Below are positions 45,704 through 54,165 of a stretch of DNA of 64,000 nt, piece after piece. A program made the translations under genes and the position numbers. Position 1 is the stretch's first letter; each line of letters opens with the position of its first letter. Origin of the DNA: Desulfarculus baarsii DSM 2075 (GTDB lineage: Bacteria; Desulfobacterota; Desulfarculia; Desulfarculales; Desulfarculaceae); contig NC_014365.1 of the NCBI RefSeq assembly GCF_000143965.1, positions 337,501 to 401,500 on the forward strand, read 5' to 3'. Under the pieces are notes generated by a model. The model did no database searches. It saw nothing but the letters and a program-made list of their open reading frames with translations, and was not told where the DNA came from.

Positions 45704-47098
45704 ATGCCCAGCCTCATCGACAAGATTTGGGACGCCCACGTGGTCCTGCGCGAGCCGGGACGGCCGGCGCTGCTCTACGTCGACCGTCACCTGGTTCACG
45801 AGGTCACCTCGCCCCAGGCCTTCCAGGGCCTGCGCCTGGCCGGTCGCCGGGTGCGCCGGCCCGACCTGACCTTCGCCGTCTGCGACCACGTCGTGCCCAC
45901 CGACAGCCGCCAGCGGCCCCTGGCCGACCAGGTCGCCGAGACCCAGCTGGCCGCCCTGGAGCAAAACGCCGCCCAGTTTGGCGTGACCTTTTTTGGCATG
46001 GAAGACCCGCGCCAGGGCGTCATTCACGTGGTCATGGCCGAGCAAGGGGTGATCCTGCCGGGCGCCACGGTCTTTTGCGGCGACAGCCACACCGCCACCC
46101 ACGGCGCTTTCGGCGCGCTGGCCTTTGGCGTGGGCACCAGCGAGGTCGAGCATATCCTGGCCACCCAGACCCTGGCCCAGGCCAAGCCCAAGAGCATGGC
46201 CGTGCGTTTTGTCGGCCAATTGCCGGCCGGCCTTTCGGCCAAGGACATGGCGCTGGCCTTCATCGGCCAGGTGGGCGCGGCCGGCGGCACGGGCCATCTG
46301 GTCGAATACATGGGCCCGGCCGTGGAGGCCCTGTCCATGGAAGGCCGCATGACGCTGTGCAACATGTCGGTGGAGTGCGGGGCCAAGGCCGGCCTGGTGG
46401 CCCCCGATCAGACGACTTTTGACTATCTGCAAGGTCGGCCCTTCGCGCCCAAGGGCGCCGATTGGGACGAGGCCGTGGCCTGTTGGCGCGCGCTCAAATC
46501 CGACGCCGACGCGGTCTTTGACGCCGAGGTCGTCGTCGACCTCAGCGGCCTGGAGCCCCAGGTGACCTGGGGCATCAACCCCGGCCAGGCCACCGGCCTG
46601 AGCGGCCGCGTGCCCGATCCGGCGGCCATGGCCGACCCCGAGCAGCAACGGGCCGCCATCAAGGCCCTGGCCTACATGGGCCTGGAGCCGGGGCAAAAAA
46701 TCGCCGACCTGGCCGTGGATTACGTGTTCATCGGCTCGTGCACCAACGGCCGCATCCAAGACCTGCGCGCGGCGGCGGCGGTGGTCAAGGGCCGCAAGGT
46801 CGCCCCGGGCGTGACGGCCCTGGTCGTGCCCGGCTCGGGCCTGGTGCGGGCCCAGGCCGAGGCCGAGGGCCTGGACCGGGTGTTCATCGAGGCCGGCTTC
46901 CAGTGGCGGCTGGCCGGCTGTTCGATGTGCCTGGCCATGAACCCCGACGTGCTGCCCAGCGGCAAACGCTGCGCCAGCACCAGCAACCGCAATTTCGAGG
47001 ATAGGCAGGGCCGGGGCGGGCGCACCCATTTGTGTTCGCCGGCCACGGCCGCGGCCTCGGCCATCGCCGGCAGGCTGGCCGACGCCAGGACGCTCTAG
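45704..47098 (+). CDS. leuC: 3-Isopropylmalate dehydratase large subunit
   Basis: 464 residues of the aconitase superfamily, bacterial LeuC length. SDxHxxTxGAFGxLxFGVGTSE-type motif near residue 125-145 ([20 protein letters not shown]) and cluster cysteines in IGSCTNGRI and [10 protein letters not shown]. It isomerises 2-isopropylmalate to 3-isopropylmalate with LeuD. leuA is not in this window, so leucine synthesis also depends on a distant locus. A GGGAG lies 11 bases before the ATG. Confidence 0.95.
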   Translation: MPSLIDKIWDAHVVLREPGRPALLYVDRHLVHEVTSPQAFQGLRLAGRRVRRPDLTFAVCDHVVPTDSRQRPLADQVAETQLAALEQNAAQFGVTFFGMEDPRQGVIHVVMAEQGVILPGATVFCGDSHTATHGAFGALAFGVGTSEVEHILATQTLAQAKPKSMAVRFVGQLPAGLSAKDMALAFIGQVGAAGGTGHLVEYMGPAVEALSMEGRMTLCNMSVECGAKAGLVAPDQTTFDYLQGRPFAPKGADWDEAVACWRALKSDADAVFDAEVVVDLSGLEPQVTWGINPGQATGLSGRVPDPAAMADPEQQRAAIKALAYMGLEPGQKIADLAVDYVFIGSCTNGRIQDLRAAAAVVKGRKVAPGVTALVVPGSGLVRAQAEAEGLDRVFIEAGFQWRLAGCSMCLAMNPDVLPSGKRCASTSNRNFEDRQGRGGRTHLCSPATAAASAIAGRLADARTL

Positions 47099-47102
47099 GC
47101 GG

Positions 47103-47133
47103 GCGGGCCGGGGGGATCGGCTCCCCGGCCCGC
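47103..47133 (+). other. Strong 11-bp GC hairpin after leuC
   Basis: GCGGGCCGGGG (47103-47113) and CCCCGGCCCGC (47123-47133) form a perfect stem with a 9-base loop. No T run follows, so it may stabilise the 3' end of leuC mRNA or slow transcription rather than terminate it. Confidence 0.5.
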
Positions 47134-47156
47134 GCCGTGACGGCGCGAGTGAATTC

Positions 47157-47432
47157 ATGACCCACGCGCAACTGATCGACCTGGCGATGACGCGCATCGG
47201 CCAAGCCCTGACCGCGGCCCTGGCGCCGGGCGCGAGCGCCGTGCTCAGCCATGTCGCGGCCGACTTTTTCGGCCCGCCGGACGGGCTGGAGCGGCCAGAG
47301 GTGACGGTGGACGTGCAAAAGGCCGGCCGCACCATGGCCTTTGCCGGGGCCTTTGTCTGGCGGGATGGCCAGCGACTGGCCAGGGTCAGCGCCGTCTACA
47401 GGGTTCGACCGGCCGCCGAGCCGACAACCTGA
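47157..47432 (+). CDS. Small protein resembling half a hotdog thioesterase
   Basis: 91 residues. The C-terminal part ([35 protein letters not shown], quoted for pattern; residues 46-83) has the strand pattern of the second half of PaaI-like hotdog proteins. The N-terminal helix is alanine-rich. No catalytic residue is recognisable. It lies between leuC and leuD, 44 bases before leuD, presumably in the same transcript, where an extra gene is unusual. Function unknown. Confidence 0.55.
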   Translation: MTHAQLIDLAMTRIGQALTAALAPGASAVLSHVAADFFGPPDGLERPEVTVDVQKAGRTMAFAGAFVWRDGQRLARVSAVYRVRPAAEPTT

Positions 47433-47476
47433 GCCGGACGCCCCAGCGGGCGGCCGGCCCCCAAGGATGCGACCAT

Positions 47477-48100
47477 ATGGAAAAATTCGAGACTTTCACC
47501 GGCGTGGTGGCCCCCCTCGACGTGGCCAACGTCGACACCGACCAGATCATCCCCAAGCAGTTCCTCAAGCTGGTCGACCGGGCCGGCTTTGGGCAATACG
47601 CCTTTTACAACTGGCGCTTCAAGCCCGACGGCCAGCCCGACGAGGGCTTCGTGCTCAACCAGCCGCGCTATCAGCGGGCGCGCATCCTGCTGGCCCGTGA
47701 CAACTTTGGCTGCGGCTCCTCGCGCGAGCACGCGCCCTGGGCCCTGGCCCAGTACGGCCAGGGGCTCGGGGTGGTCATCGCCCCCAGCTTCGCCGACATC
47801 TTCACCAACAACGCCTTTAATAACGGCATGCTGCTCATCAGCCTGCCGGCGGCGACGATCGACGAGCTCTTCGGGCGCGTGCGGGCCCACGAGGGCTACG
47901 CCCTGACCGTGGACCTGGCCGCCCAGCGCCTGAGCGGGCCCGATGGTTTCGCCTGCTCGTTCGAGATCGACCCCTTTCGCAAAGAGCGCCTGCTGGAGGG
48001 CCTGGACCACATCGGCCTGACCTTGCGCCATGAGGCGGCCATCGCCGCCTATGAGCAAGGCCGCCAAAAACCCTGGCAGGCCGCCGTGGCCAAATCTTGA
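47477..48100 (+). CDS. leuD: 3-Isopropylmalate dehydratase small subunit
   Basis: 207 residues, full-length LeuD of the type paired with long Leu[17 protein letters not shown] at the start, then [16 protein letters not shown] (swivel-domain substrate loop) and [13 protein letters not shown]. Joins LeuC in the leucine pathway. Its stop overlaps a possible TTG start of the next gene. Confidence 0.96.
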   Translation: MEKFETFTGVVAPLDVANVDTDQIIPKQFLKLVDRAGFGQYAFYNWRFKPDGQPDEGFVLNQPRYQRARILLARDNFGCGSSREHAPWALAQYGQGLGVVIAPSFADIFTNNAFNNGMLLISLPAATIDELFGRVRAHEGYALTVDLAAQRLSGPDGFACSFEIDPFRKERLLEGLDHIGLTLRHEAAIAAYEQGRQKPWQAAVAKS

Positions 48101-48126
48101 ACCAAAAAACGAAAGAACGCAGCCAA

Positions 48127-49119
48127 ATGACCGAAAATATTTATGACATTGCCGTGATCGGCGGCGACGGCATCGGCCCCGAGGTGGTCGAGGCCGAGAT
48201 CGCCGTGCTCGAGGCCACCGGCCTGGCCTGGAATTTCAGCAGCTACGAGGCCGGCGACGACTGCCTGGCCAGCCGCGGCCAGGCCCTGCCCCAGGCCACC
48301 CTGGACGGCGCGTTGGCCGCCCAGGCCGTGATCTTCGGCGCGGCCGGCGTCAGCGCCGCCGACGTGATTCTGCGCCTGCGCGCCGAGTTGGGCACCTTTG
48401 TCAATCTGCGGCCGTCGGTGGCCTACAAGGGCGTCAACTGCCTGCACCCCCAGACCGACATGATGATCGTGCGCGAAAACACCGAATGCCTCTACGCCGG
48501 CATCGAGGCCCAACTCACCCCGGAGGTCGTCACCGCCACCAGGGTCATCACCAGCCAGGCCAGCACGCGCATCGTCAACTACGCCCTGGAGTGGGCCCGC
48601 CAGGCCGGCGGCAAGAAAGTCACCGCCGTGCACAAGGCCAACGTCCTGCGCAAGACCGACGGCCATTTTCTGCAATGCTGCCGCGCCGCCGCCCGGCAAT
48701 TCCCCGACGTGCCCTACGAGGAGGCCCTGGTCGACTCGGTGGCCATGCGCATGGCCATGCGGCCCGAGGAGTTCCAGGTCATCGTCACCACCAATCTTTT
48801 TGGCGACATCCTCTCCGACCTGGCCGCCGGGCTCATCGGTGGCCTGGGCATGTGCCCCAGCGCCAACCTGGGCCAGGCCCACGCCCTGTTCGAGCCCGTC
48901 CACGGCACCGCCCCGGATATCGCCGGCCAGGGCAAGGCCAACCCCAGTGCGGCCATCCTCTGCGGGGCCATGCTGCTGCGCCACCTGGGCCAGGAGCAAT
49001 GGGCCGCCCGCGTCGAAAAGGCCGTGGCCGACTGCGTGGCCGACGGTCAGGCCACCAGCGACCTGGGCGGCAAGCTGCGCACCATGGAAATGGCCCGCGC
49101 CGTCATCGATCGGCTCTAG
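48127..49119 (+). CDS. leuB: 3-Isopropylmalate/isocitrate dehydrogenase-family enzyme, probable LeuB
   Basis: 330 residues. IGGDGIGPEVV at the N-terminus, substrate-binding RENTECLYAG, catalytic lysine in AVHKANVLRKTDG and NAD-binding EPVHGTAPDIAGQGKANPSA. The family includes isopropylmalate, homoisocitrate and isocitrate dehydrogenases. The last motif (GTAPDI rather than GSAPDI) leans toward the isocitrate/homoisocitrate side, but position right after leuCD supports LeuB. The ATG at 48127 opens the conserved part; a TTG at 48097 overlapping the leuD stop is the coupled alternative. Confidence 0.88.
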   Translation: MTENIYDIAVIGGDGIGPEVVEAEIAVLEATGLAWNFSSYEAGDDCLASRGQALPQATLDGALAAQAVIFGAAGVSAADVILRLRAELGTFVNLRPSVAYKGVNCLHPQTDMMIVRENTECLYAGIEAQLTPEVVTATRVITSQASTRIVNYALEWARQAGGKKVTAVHKANVLRKTDGHFLQCCRAAARQFPDVPYEEALVDSVAMRMAMRPEEFQVIVTTNLFGDILSDLAAGLIGGLGMCPSANLGQAHALFEPVHGTAPDIAGQGKANPSAAILCGAMLLRHLGQEQWAARVEKAVADCVADGQATSDLGGKLRTMEMARAVIDRL

Positions 49120-49132
49120 TAAGGACAGCGTA

Positions 49133-49915
49133 ATGAAAAACTTCCCGCGCCTTTGCGCCCTCGCCACCCTGATCCTGCTGCTGGCCGCCGCCGGCGCGCG
49201 GGCCCAGGAGCAGACGCTCTATCAATACTCCACCCTCGACGCCCTGCTCGAAGGCGTCTACGACGGCCAACTGACCATGGCCGAGCTGCTGGGCCACGGC
49301 GATCTGGGCCTGGGCACCTTCAACGGCCTGGACGGCGAGATGGTCGTCATCGACGGCAAGGCCTACCAGGCGCCCTTCAGCGGCAAGGTCGAGCTGATGC
49401 CCGCCTCGGCCCGCACGCCCTTTGCCCAGGTCACCGCCTTCGCCCCCGAAAAGGCCTTCGAGGTCAAGGGCCCCATGGACATGGCCGGCCTCCAGGCCGC
49501 CATCGACAAGGCCATCGAAAGCCCCAACCTTTTTTACGCCATCCGCGTCAGCGGCGGCTTCAAGCACGTCACCGCCCGCAGCGTGCCCCGCCAGACCAGG
49601 CCCTATCCCCGCCTGGTCGAGGTGGTCAAAAAGCAGGCCGTGTTCCAGTTCGACGACGTCCAGGGCGACATCGTCGGCTTCCTCTCGCCGGCCTACGTCA
49701 AGGGCCTGGGCGCGCCGGGCTATCACCTGCACTTTCTGCGCGCCGACCGCCAGGCCGGCGGCCACCTGCTGGCCGTCGAAATCGAAAACGCCACCGTGCA
49801 AATCGACGCCATCCCGGGCCTGCGCGTTCAACTGCCCACCAGCGGCGATTTCCTGAACGTGGGCCTGGGCGACGACAAGTCCGCCGACCTGCACGAGGTC
49901 GAAACGAAAAAATAA
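49133..49915 (+). CDS. budA: Secreted alpha-acetolactate decarboxylase
   Basis: 260 residues. A clear Sec signal peptide (hydrophobic LCALATLILLLAAAGARA, cleavage near A24) precedes a complete acetolactate decarboxylase domain. The zinc-binding motif GYHLHFLRADRQAGGHLL supplies the three histidines. The enzyme converts acetolactate to acetoin, diverting the valine intermediate made by IlvBN. TAAGGA precedes the ATG, 14 bases after the leuB stop, so it is probably co-transcribed. Export places it away from the cytoplasmic synthase, which is odd for a simple overflow role. Confidence 0.92.
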   Translation: MKNFPRLCALATLILLLAAAGARAQEQTLYQYSTLDALLEGVYDGQLTMAELLGHGDLGLGTFNGLDGEMVVIDGKAYQAPFSGKVELMPASARTPFAQVTAFAPEKAFEVKGPMDMAGLQAAIDKAIESPNLFYAIRVSGGFKHVTARSVPRQTRPYPRLVEVVKKQAVFQFDDVQGDIVGFLSPAYVKGLGAPGYHLHFLRADRQAGGHLLAVEIENATVQIDAIPGLRVQLPTSGDFLNVGLGDDKSADLHEVETKK

Positions 49916-49953
49916 GGCGTGGCCGCCCGGCCCGCCGCCAAAGGAGAAACACC

Positions 49954-51843
49954 GTGACGCGCGGCTTGTTGACCGAATTCGACCTGCATCTGTTCAACGA
50001 GGGCAGCCACAGCCGCCTGCACGCCAAGATGGGCGCGCATCCGGTGGCCGACGGTTGCCACTTCGCGGTGTGGGCGCCCAACGCGCGGTCGGTCCACGTC
50101 ATCGGCGATTTCAACGACTGGGACAAGTCGGCCGTGGCCATGGAACTGCGGGGCGACTCCGGGATTTGGGAGGCCTTTGTCAAGGACGCGCGGGTGGGTC
50201 AGCGCTACAAGTATCACATCCGCTCGCGCTTCAAGGGCTACAAGGTCGACAAGGCCGACCCCTTCGGCTTTTATCACGAACAATCGCCAGCGACGGGCAG
50301 CGTGATCTGGCCGCGGGCCTACGAGTGGGGCGACGCCGCCTGGCTCAAGCGCAGGGCCAAGGCCAACGCCCACCGCGAGCCGATGAGCATCTACGAACTG
50401 CACCTGGGCTCGTGGCGCTTGAAGCCCGAGGAGGGCAATCGCTGGCTGACCTACCGCGAGCTGGCCCCGCTGCTGGTCGACTATTGCCGCGAAATGGCCT
50501 ACACCCACGTGGAATTCATGCCGGTGATGGAGCACCCCTTCGGCGGCTCGTGGGGCTATCAGATCACCGGCTATTTCGCGCCGACCAGCCGCTATGGCTC
50601 GCCGCAGGATTTCATGTATCTGGTCGACACGCTGCACCAGGCCGGCATCGGCGTGGTCCTGGACTGGGCCCCCAGCCACTTTCCGGCCGACGAACACGGC
50701 CTGAAGTTTTTCGACGGCTCGCATCTGTTCGAACACGCCGACCCGCGCCAAGGACATCACCCCGATTGGGACAGCGCCATCTTCAATTATGGCCGCAACG
50801 AGGTGCGCTCGTTTTTGCTCTCCAGCGCCTTTTTCTGGCTGGAGTTCATGCACGCCGACGCCCTGAGGGTGGACGCGGTGGCCTCGATGATCCACCTGGA
50901 CTATTCGCGCCAGCCCGGCCAGTGGATCCCCAACCAATACGGCGGCAACGAAAATCTGGAGGCCATATCGTTTTTGCGCCGGCTCAACGAAGACGCCTAT
51001 CGCGAGATCCCCGGCGTGCAGATCATCGCCGAGGAGTCAACCGCCTGGCCCATGGTCAGCCGACCGGTCTATCTGGGCGGGCTGGGCTTTGGCTTCAAGT
51101 GGGACATGGGCTGGATGAACGACGTGCTCAAATACATGGCCCTGGACCCGGTGCATCGCCGCTATCACCAAAACGACATAACTTTTCGCAGCATGTATCA
51201 ATACGCCGAGAACTTCGTGCTGCCGCTGAGTCACGACGAGGTCGTCCACGAAAAATCGACCCTGATCGGCAAAATGCCCGGCGACGAATGGCAAAAGTTC
51301 GCCAATCTGCGCCTGCTGCACGGCTGCATGTTCGCCCAGCCCGGCAAGAAGCTGTTGTTCATGGGCGGCGAATTGGCCCAGTGGCGCGAGTGGGACTACG
51401 AAACCAGCCTGGACTGGCATTTGCTGCAATACCCCCCGCACCAGGGCGTGCAACGCTGGGTGGCCGACCTCAATCGCTTCTACGCCGCCGAGCCGGCCAT
51501 GCACCGGCTCGACTGCGAGCCCGGCGGCTTTCAGTGGGTCGACTGCGCCGACGCCGACCAGAGCGTCCTCACGTTCCTGCGCCTGGACGGCCAAGGCCGG
51601 CAGGTGCTGGCCGTGTTCAACTTCACGCCCGTGCCGCGCCACGGCTACAACATCGGCGTGGACGTCGGCGGCCCCTGGGTCGAGGCGCTCAACAGCGACG
51701 CCAGCCAATACGGCGGTTCGGGCCTGGTCAACGGCCCGCTGGTCGAGGCCTGGCCCGGCCAGGTCCACGGCCGGCCATATCACTTGAGCCTGACCCTTTC
51801 GCCGCTGGCGCTGATGCTCCTGCGCCCGGCCGGCCAACAATAG
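49954..51843 (+). CDS. glgB: 1,4-alpha-glucan branching enzyme
   Basis: 629 residues: CBM48-like N-terminal domain (about 30-115, FAVWAPNARSVHVIGDFNDWD), GH13 barrel with catalytic nucleophile D307 in ALRVDAVASMI, acid E360 in IIAEES and LSHDEVVH, and a C-terminal beta domain. It makes alpha-1,6 branches in glycogen. GTG start with AAAGGAG upstream. No other glycogen gene is adjacent. It follows the acetolactate decarboxylase by 38 bases and is convergent with asnS. Confidence 0.96.
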   Translation: MTRGLLTEFDLHLFNEGSHSRLHAKMGAHPVADGCHFAVWAPNARSVHVIGDFNDWDKSAVAMELRGDSGIWEAFVKDARVGQRYKYHIRSRFKGYKVDKADPFGFYHEQSPATGSVIWPRAYEWGDAAWLKRRAKANAHREPMSIYELHLGSWRLKPEEGNRWLTYRELAPLLVDYCREMAYTHVEFMPVMEHPFGGSWGYQITGYFAPTSRYGSPQDFMYLVDTLHQAGIGVVLDWAPSHFPADEHGLKFFDGSHLFEHADPRQGHHPDWDSAIFNYGRNEVRSFLLSSAFFWLEFMHADALRVDAVASMIHLDYSRQPGQWIPNQYGGNENLEAISFLRRLNEDAYREIPGVQIIAEESTAWPMVSRPVYLGGLGFGFKWDMGWMNDVLKYMALDPVHRRYHQNDITFRSMYQYAENFVLPLSHDEVVHEKSTLIGKMPGDEWQKFANLRLLHGCMFAQPGKKLLFMGGELAQWREWDYETSLDWHLLQYPPHQGVQRWVADLNRFYAAEPAMHRLDCEPGGFQWVDCADADQSVLTFLRLDGQGRQVLAVFNFTPVPRHGYNIGVDVGGPWVEALNSDASQYGGSGLVNGPLVEAWPGQVHGRPYHLSLTLSPLALMLLRPAGQQ

Positions 51844-51852
51844 GCCCCGGCG

Positions 51853-53217
51853 TCAAAAACCCAAATGCCGCGGCGTGCGCGGGTAGGCGATGACATCGCG
51901 GATGTTGCCCGCGCCGGTGATCATCAGCAAAAAGCGCTCGAAACCCATGCCGAAACCGGCGTGGGGCGCCGAGCCGAAACGCCGCGTGTCCAGATACCAC
52001 CAATAATCCTCGGCGCTCAGGCCCAACTCACCCATGCGCGCCTCCAGCACGCCTAGGCGCTCCTCGCGCTGGCTGCCGCCGATCAGCTCGCCCACCCGGG
52101 GAACCAGCAGGTCCATGGCCGCCACCGTGCGGCCGTCATCGTTTTGCCGCATGTAAAAGGGCTTGATTTGCTTGGGATAATCGAAAACGATCACCGGCCG
52201 CCGGAAATATTCCTCGCACAAAAAGCGTTCGTGCTCGGTCTGCAAATCCGCGCCCCACTGCGGCGCGTACTCCCATTGCCGGCCAGCTTTTGCCAGAATA
52301 TCAATGGCCTGGCCATAGCTCACCCGCTCGAAAGGCCCCTCGACCATGGCCGCCAGACCGGCCAGCAGGCCCGGTTGCACAAAGCGCTCGAACAAGGCCA
52401 GATCCTCGCCGCAATCGGCCAAAACACGGCGCGTCAAATCCTTGGTGAAATCCTCGGCCAAGGCCATGTCGTCGGCCAGATCGGCAAAGGCCATCTCCGG
52501 CTCGATCATCCAGAACTCGGCCGCGTGACGCGGCGTGTTGGAGTTTTCCGCCCGGAAAGTCGGCCCAAAGGTGTACACGTCGCCCAAAGCCAGGGCGAAA
52601 GGCTCGGCCTCCAACTGCCCCGAAACCGTCAACCCAGCCTGCCGACCAAAAAAATCCGCCGCCAAATCAACCTCGCCCGGCGGCAAGGTCGTCACGCGGA
52701 ACATCTCGCCGGCGCCCTCGCAGTCGCTGCCGGTGATGATCGGCGTGTGCACCCAACAAAACCCGCGCTGGCCAAAAAACTCGTGCACCGCCAGCGCCGC
52801 CCGTGCACGAATACGAAACATCGCCCCATATTTGTTGGTGCGCGGACGCAAATGGGCGATCGTGCGCAAAAACTCGTCGCCATGCCGCTTCTTCTGCAAG
52901 GGATAGCTCTCCGGGTCGGCCACGCCCAGCACCCGCAGGCCCTCGGCATGCAGCTCCCAAGCCTGGCCCTTGGCCGGCGAGGCCTGGTGACGGCCCACAA
53001 CCTCCAGGGCCGCGCCCGTGCTCACCTCGCCCAAGCCCCCCCACGCCGCCGAATCCTCCGCCACCAGCACCTGCAAGTTGCCCAGGCACGAGCCGTCGTT
53101 AATCTCCAGAAAAACCAGGCCCTTGGATTCGCGCCTGGTGCGCGCCCAACCCCGGATCAACACCAAACCCAGCGCCTCCGTCGCCGCCAACGCCCGCCTT
53201 ACCCGCGTCCTGTCCAT
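51853..53217 (-). CDS. asnS: Asparaginyl-tRNA synthetase
   Basis: 454 residues of class IIb: N-terminal OB-fold anticodon domain (about 15-105; IRGWARTRRESKGLVFLEIND), then motif 2 (FRAENSNTPRHAAEFWMIEPEM) and motif 3 (GFGMGFERFLLMITG). The AsnRS-specific FRAENSNTPRHAAEF distinguishes it from AspRS. It charges tRNA-Asn directly. Its codons near the start are G/T-biased on the coding strand. Element B lies 62 bases upstream, in the same orientation as the gene. Confidence 0.96.
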   Translation of the reverse strand: MDRTRVRRALAATEALGLVLIRGWARTRRESKGLVFLEINDGSCLGNLQVLVAEDSAAWGGLGEVSTGAALEVVGRHQASPAKGQAWELHAEGLRVLGVADPESYPLQKKRHGDEFLRTIAHLRPRTNKYGAMFRIRARAALAVHEFFGQRGFCWVHTPIITGSDCEGAGEMFRVTTLPPGEVDLAADFFGRQAGLTVSGQLEAEPFALALGDVYTFGPTFRAENSNTPRHAAEFWMIEPEMAFADLADDMALAEDFTKDLTRRVLADCGEDLALFERFVQPGLLAGLAAMVEGPFERVSYGQAIDILAKAGRQWEYAPQWGADLQTEHERFLCEEYFRRPVIVFDYPKQIKPFYMRQNDDGRTVAAMDLLVPRVGELIGGSQREERLGVLEARMGELGLSAEDYWWYLDTRRFGSAPHAGFGMGFERFLLMITGAGNIRDVIAYPRTPRHLGF

Positions 53218-53278
53218 GCCAAAACCCCCTTTCTCTCCAGACGCCTATTGTAACCCAGGAAAACCTAAGAAAAACCTC

Positions 53279-54062
53279 GCGGGGGGAACCTTTTTCTTTT
53301 GTGCCAAAAGAAAAAGGTTCCCCCCGCACCCCCCTCCAAAAAGAAAAGCACATGGTTCGATTGCTCCGCAATCGAACCATGCACATTGTCTTTTCGCAGC
53401 GCGGCCGCGTGGGTAATCTTGTTGCTCTGCATTCCATGAAATTGCTTCGCAATTTCATGGCATAAACAAAAGCACCTTTCCCTCTTAACTCTTTTCTTTT
53501 TCCGGGGGCAACCAACCTTGGCCGTAGCTCCCGGTGGGCCGGCGCCCGGCCTGGCAGAGCGGGGCCGGTGCCCGGCCAGGCAAGGCGGGTCGAGTAGGCC
53601 GCAATGACACCTACCCTCCGTAGCTCCCGGTGTGAGGCCGCTATCAAAGCAGCCGCGACGACGAAGCTTATTGTTCTTCTTTCTTCTTTCTTCTTTCTTC
53701 TTTCTTCTTTCTTAAATCTTCTCTTTTTCCGGGCACAACCAACCTTGGCCGTAGCTGGCGCGCGCCCCGCGCGTCAGCTTCCAGTAACGCCACCGGCAAC
53801 CGGCAACAATCTTCGCGGCGCGGCAATGCTCAGGACCGATCCTATGGTCGTCATACCTACAAACACGAAACTAAAAGTCGGCCACCTTGCTTTGCGGGGG
53901 TGGGGTGGGGCGCGGGGCGGGCGAGGGGGCGGTTTAGCGTAAAGAGCCCCCTCCCCGCCCCGCATGGCTTTTGCTTATTCTTTTTCTTTTTTTTCTTCTT
54001 CTTCTTCTTGATTTTTCTTCTTGATTCTTATTTTTCTTCTATCTTCTTTCTTCCGCCTTCGC
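53279..54062 (-). repeat. Hairpin-rich non-coding element B (inverted copy of element A)
   Basis: Reverse complement of element A with the same order of parts, read on the minus strand: purine tract (to about 53971), GC-rich block, hairpin 53753-53779, 7-base repeats 53676-53710, two copies of the GGCCGG hairpin (53563-53577 and 53537-53551; A has one), hairpin 53434-53460, a variable hairpin 53351-53381 and the 23-bp stem 53279-53327. The long terminal stem sequence is identical in both copies apart from loop orientation. The 14-bp variable stem differs in sequence from A's but is still fully paired. Confidence 0.9.
53676..53710. repeat. Heptanucleotide tandem repeat (5 units) in element B
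   Basis: Five perfect units of CTTCTTT plus a partial unit. Element A carries the same repeat (AAGAAAG on its strand) with only two full units at 35314-35327, so the tract has changed length since the copies separated. Confidence 0.9.
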
Positions 54063-54165
54063 CTTTGCCTTGTTCTTACCTCAAATCTTGATCTTCCACA
54101 TTTTCAAGCCGACCACATCGCTTCGGCCAAACCCAACCAACACCAGCCGTGGGCGTGCCGCGTCA

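Larger units (their letters stand above)
53218..54165. other. Non-coding region holding element B
   Basis: About 950 bases between divergent asnS (minus, left) and the end of motB (minus, right). Element B fills most of it; the remainder is a pyrimidine-rich tract (53980-54060) and about 100 bases of C/A-rich sequence. No gene is supported. A 182-residue frame crossing from here into asnS is a shadow. Confidence 0.7.

Noticed and set aside
53099-53647. 182-codon minus-strand frame running from element B into asnS
   Set aside because: It joins repeat sequence to an out-of-frame part of asnS and crosses the long hairpin; no family resemblance.
53676-53710. CRISPR-like array in element B
   Set aside because: Units are 7 bases without spacers; it is a simple tandem repeat.
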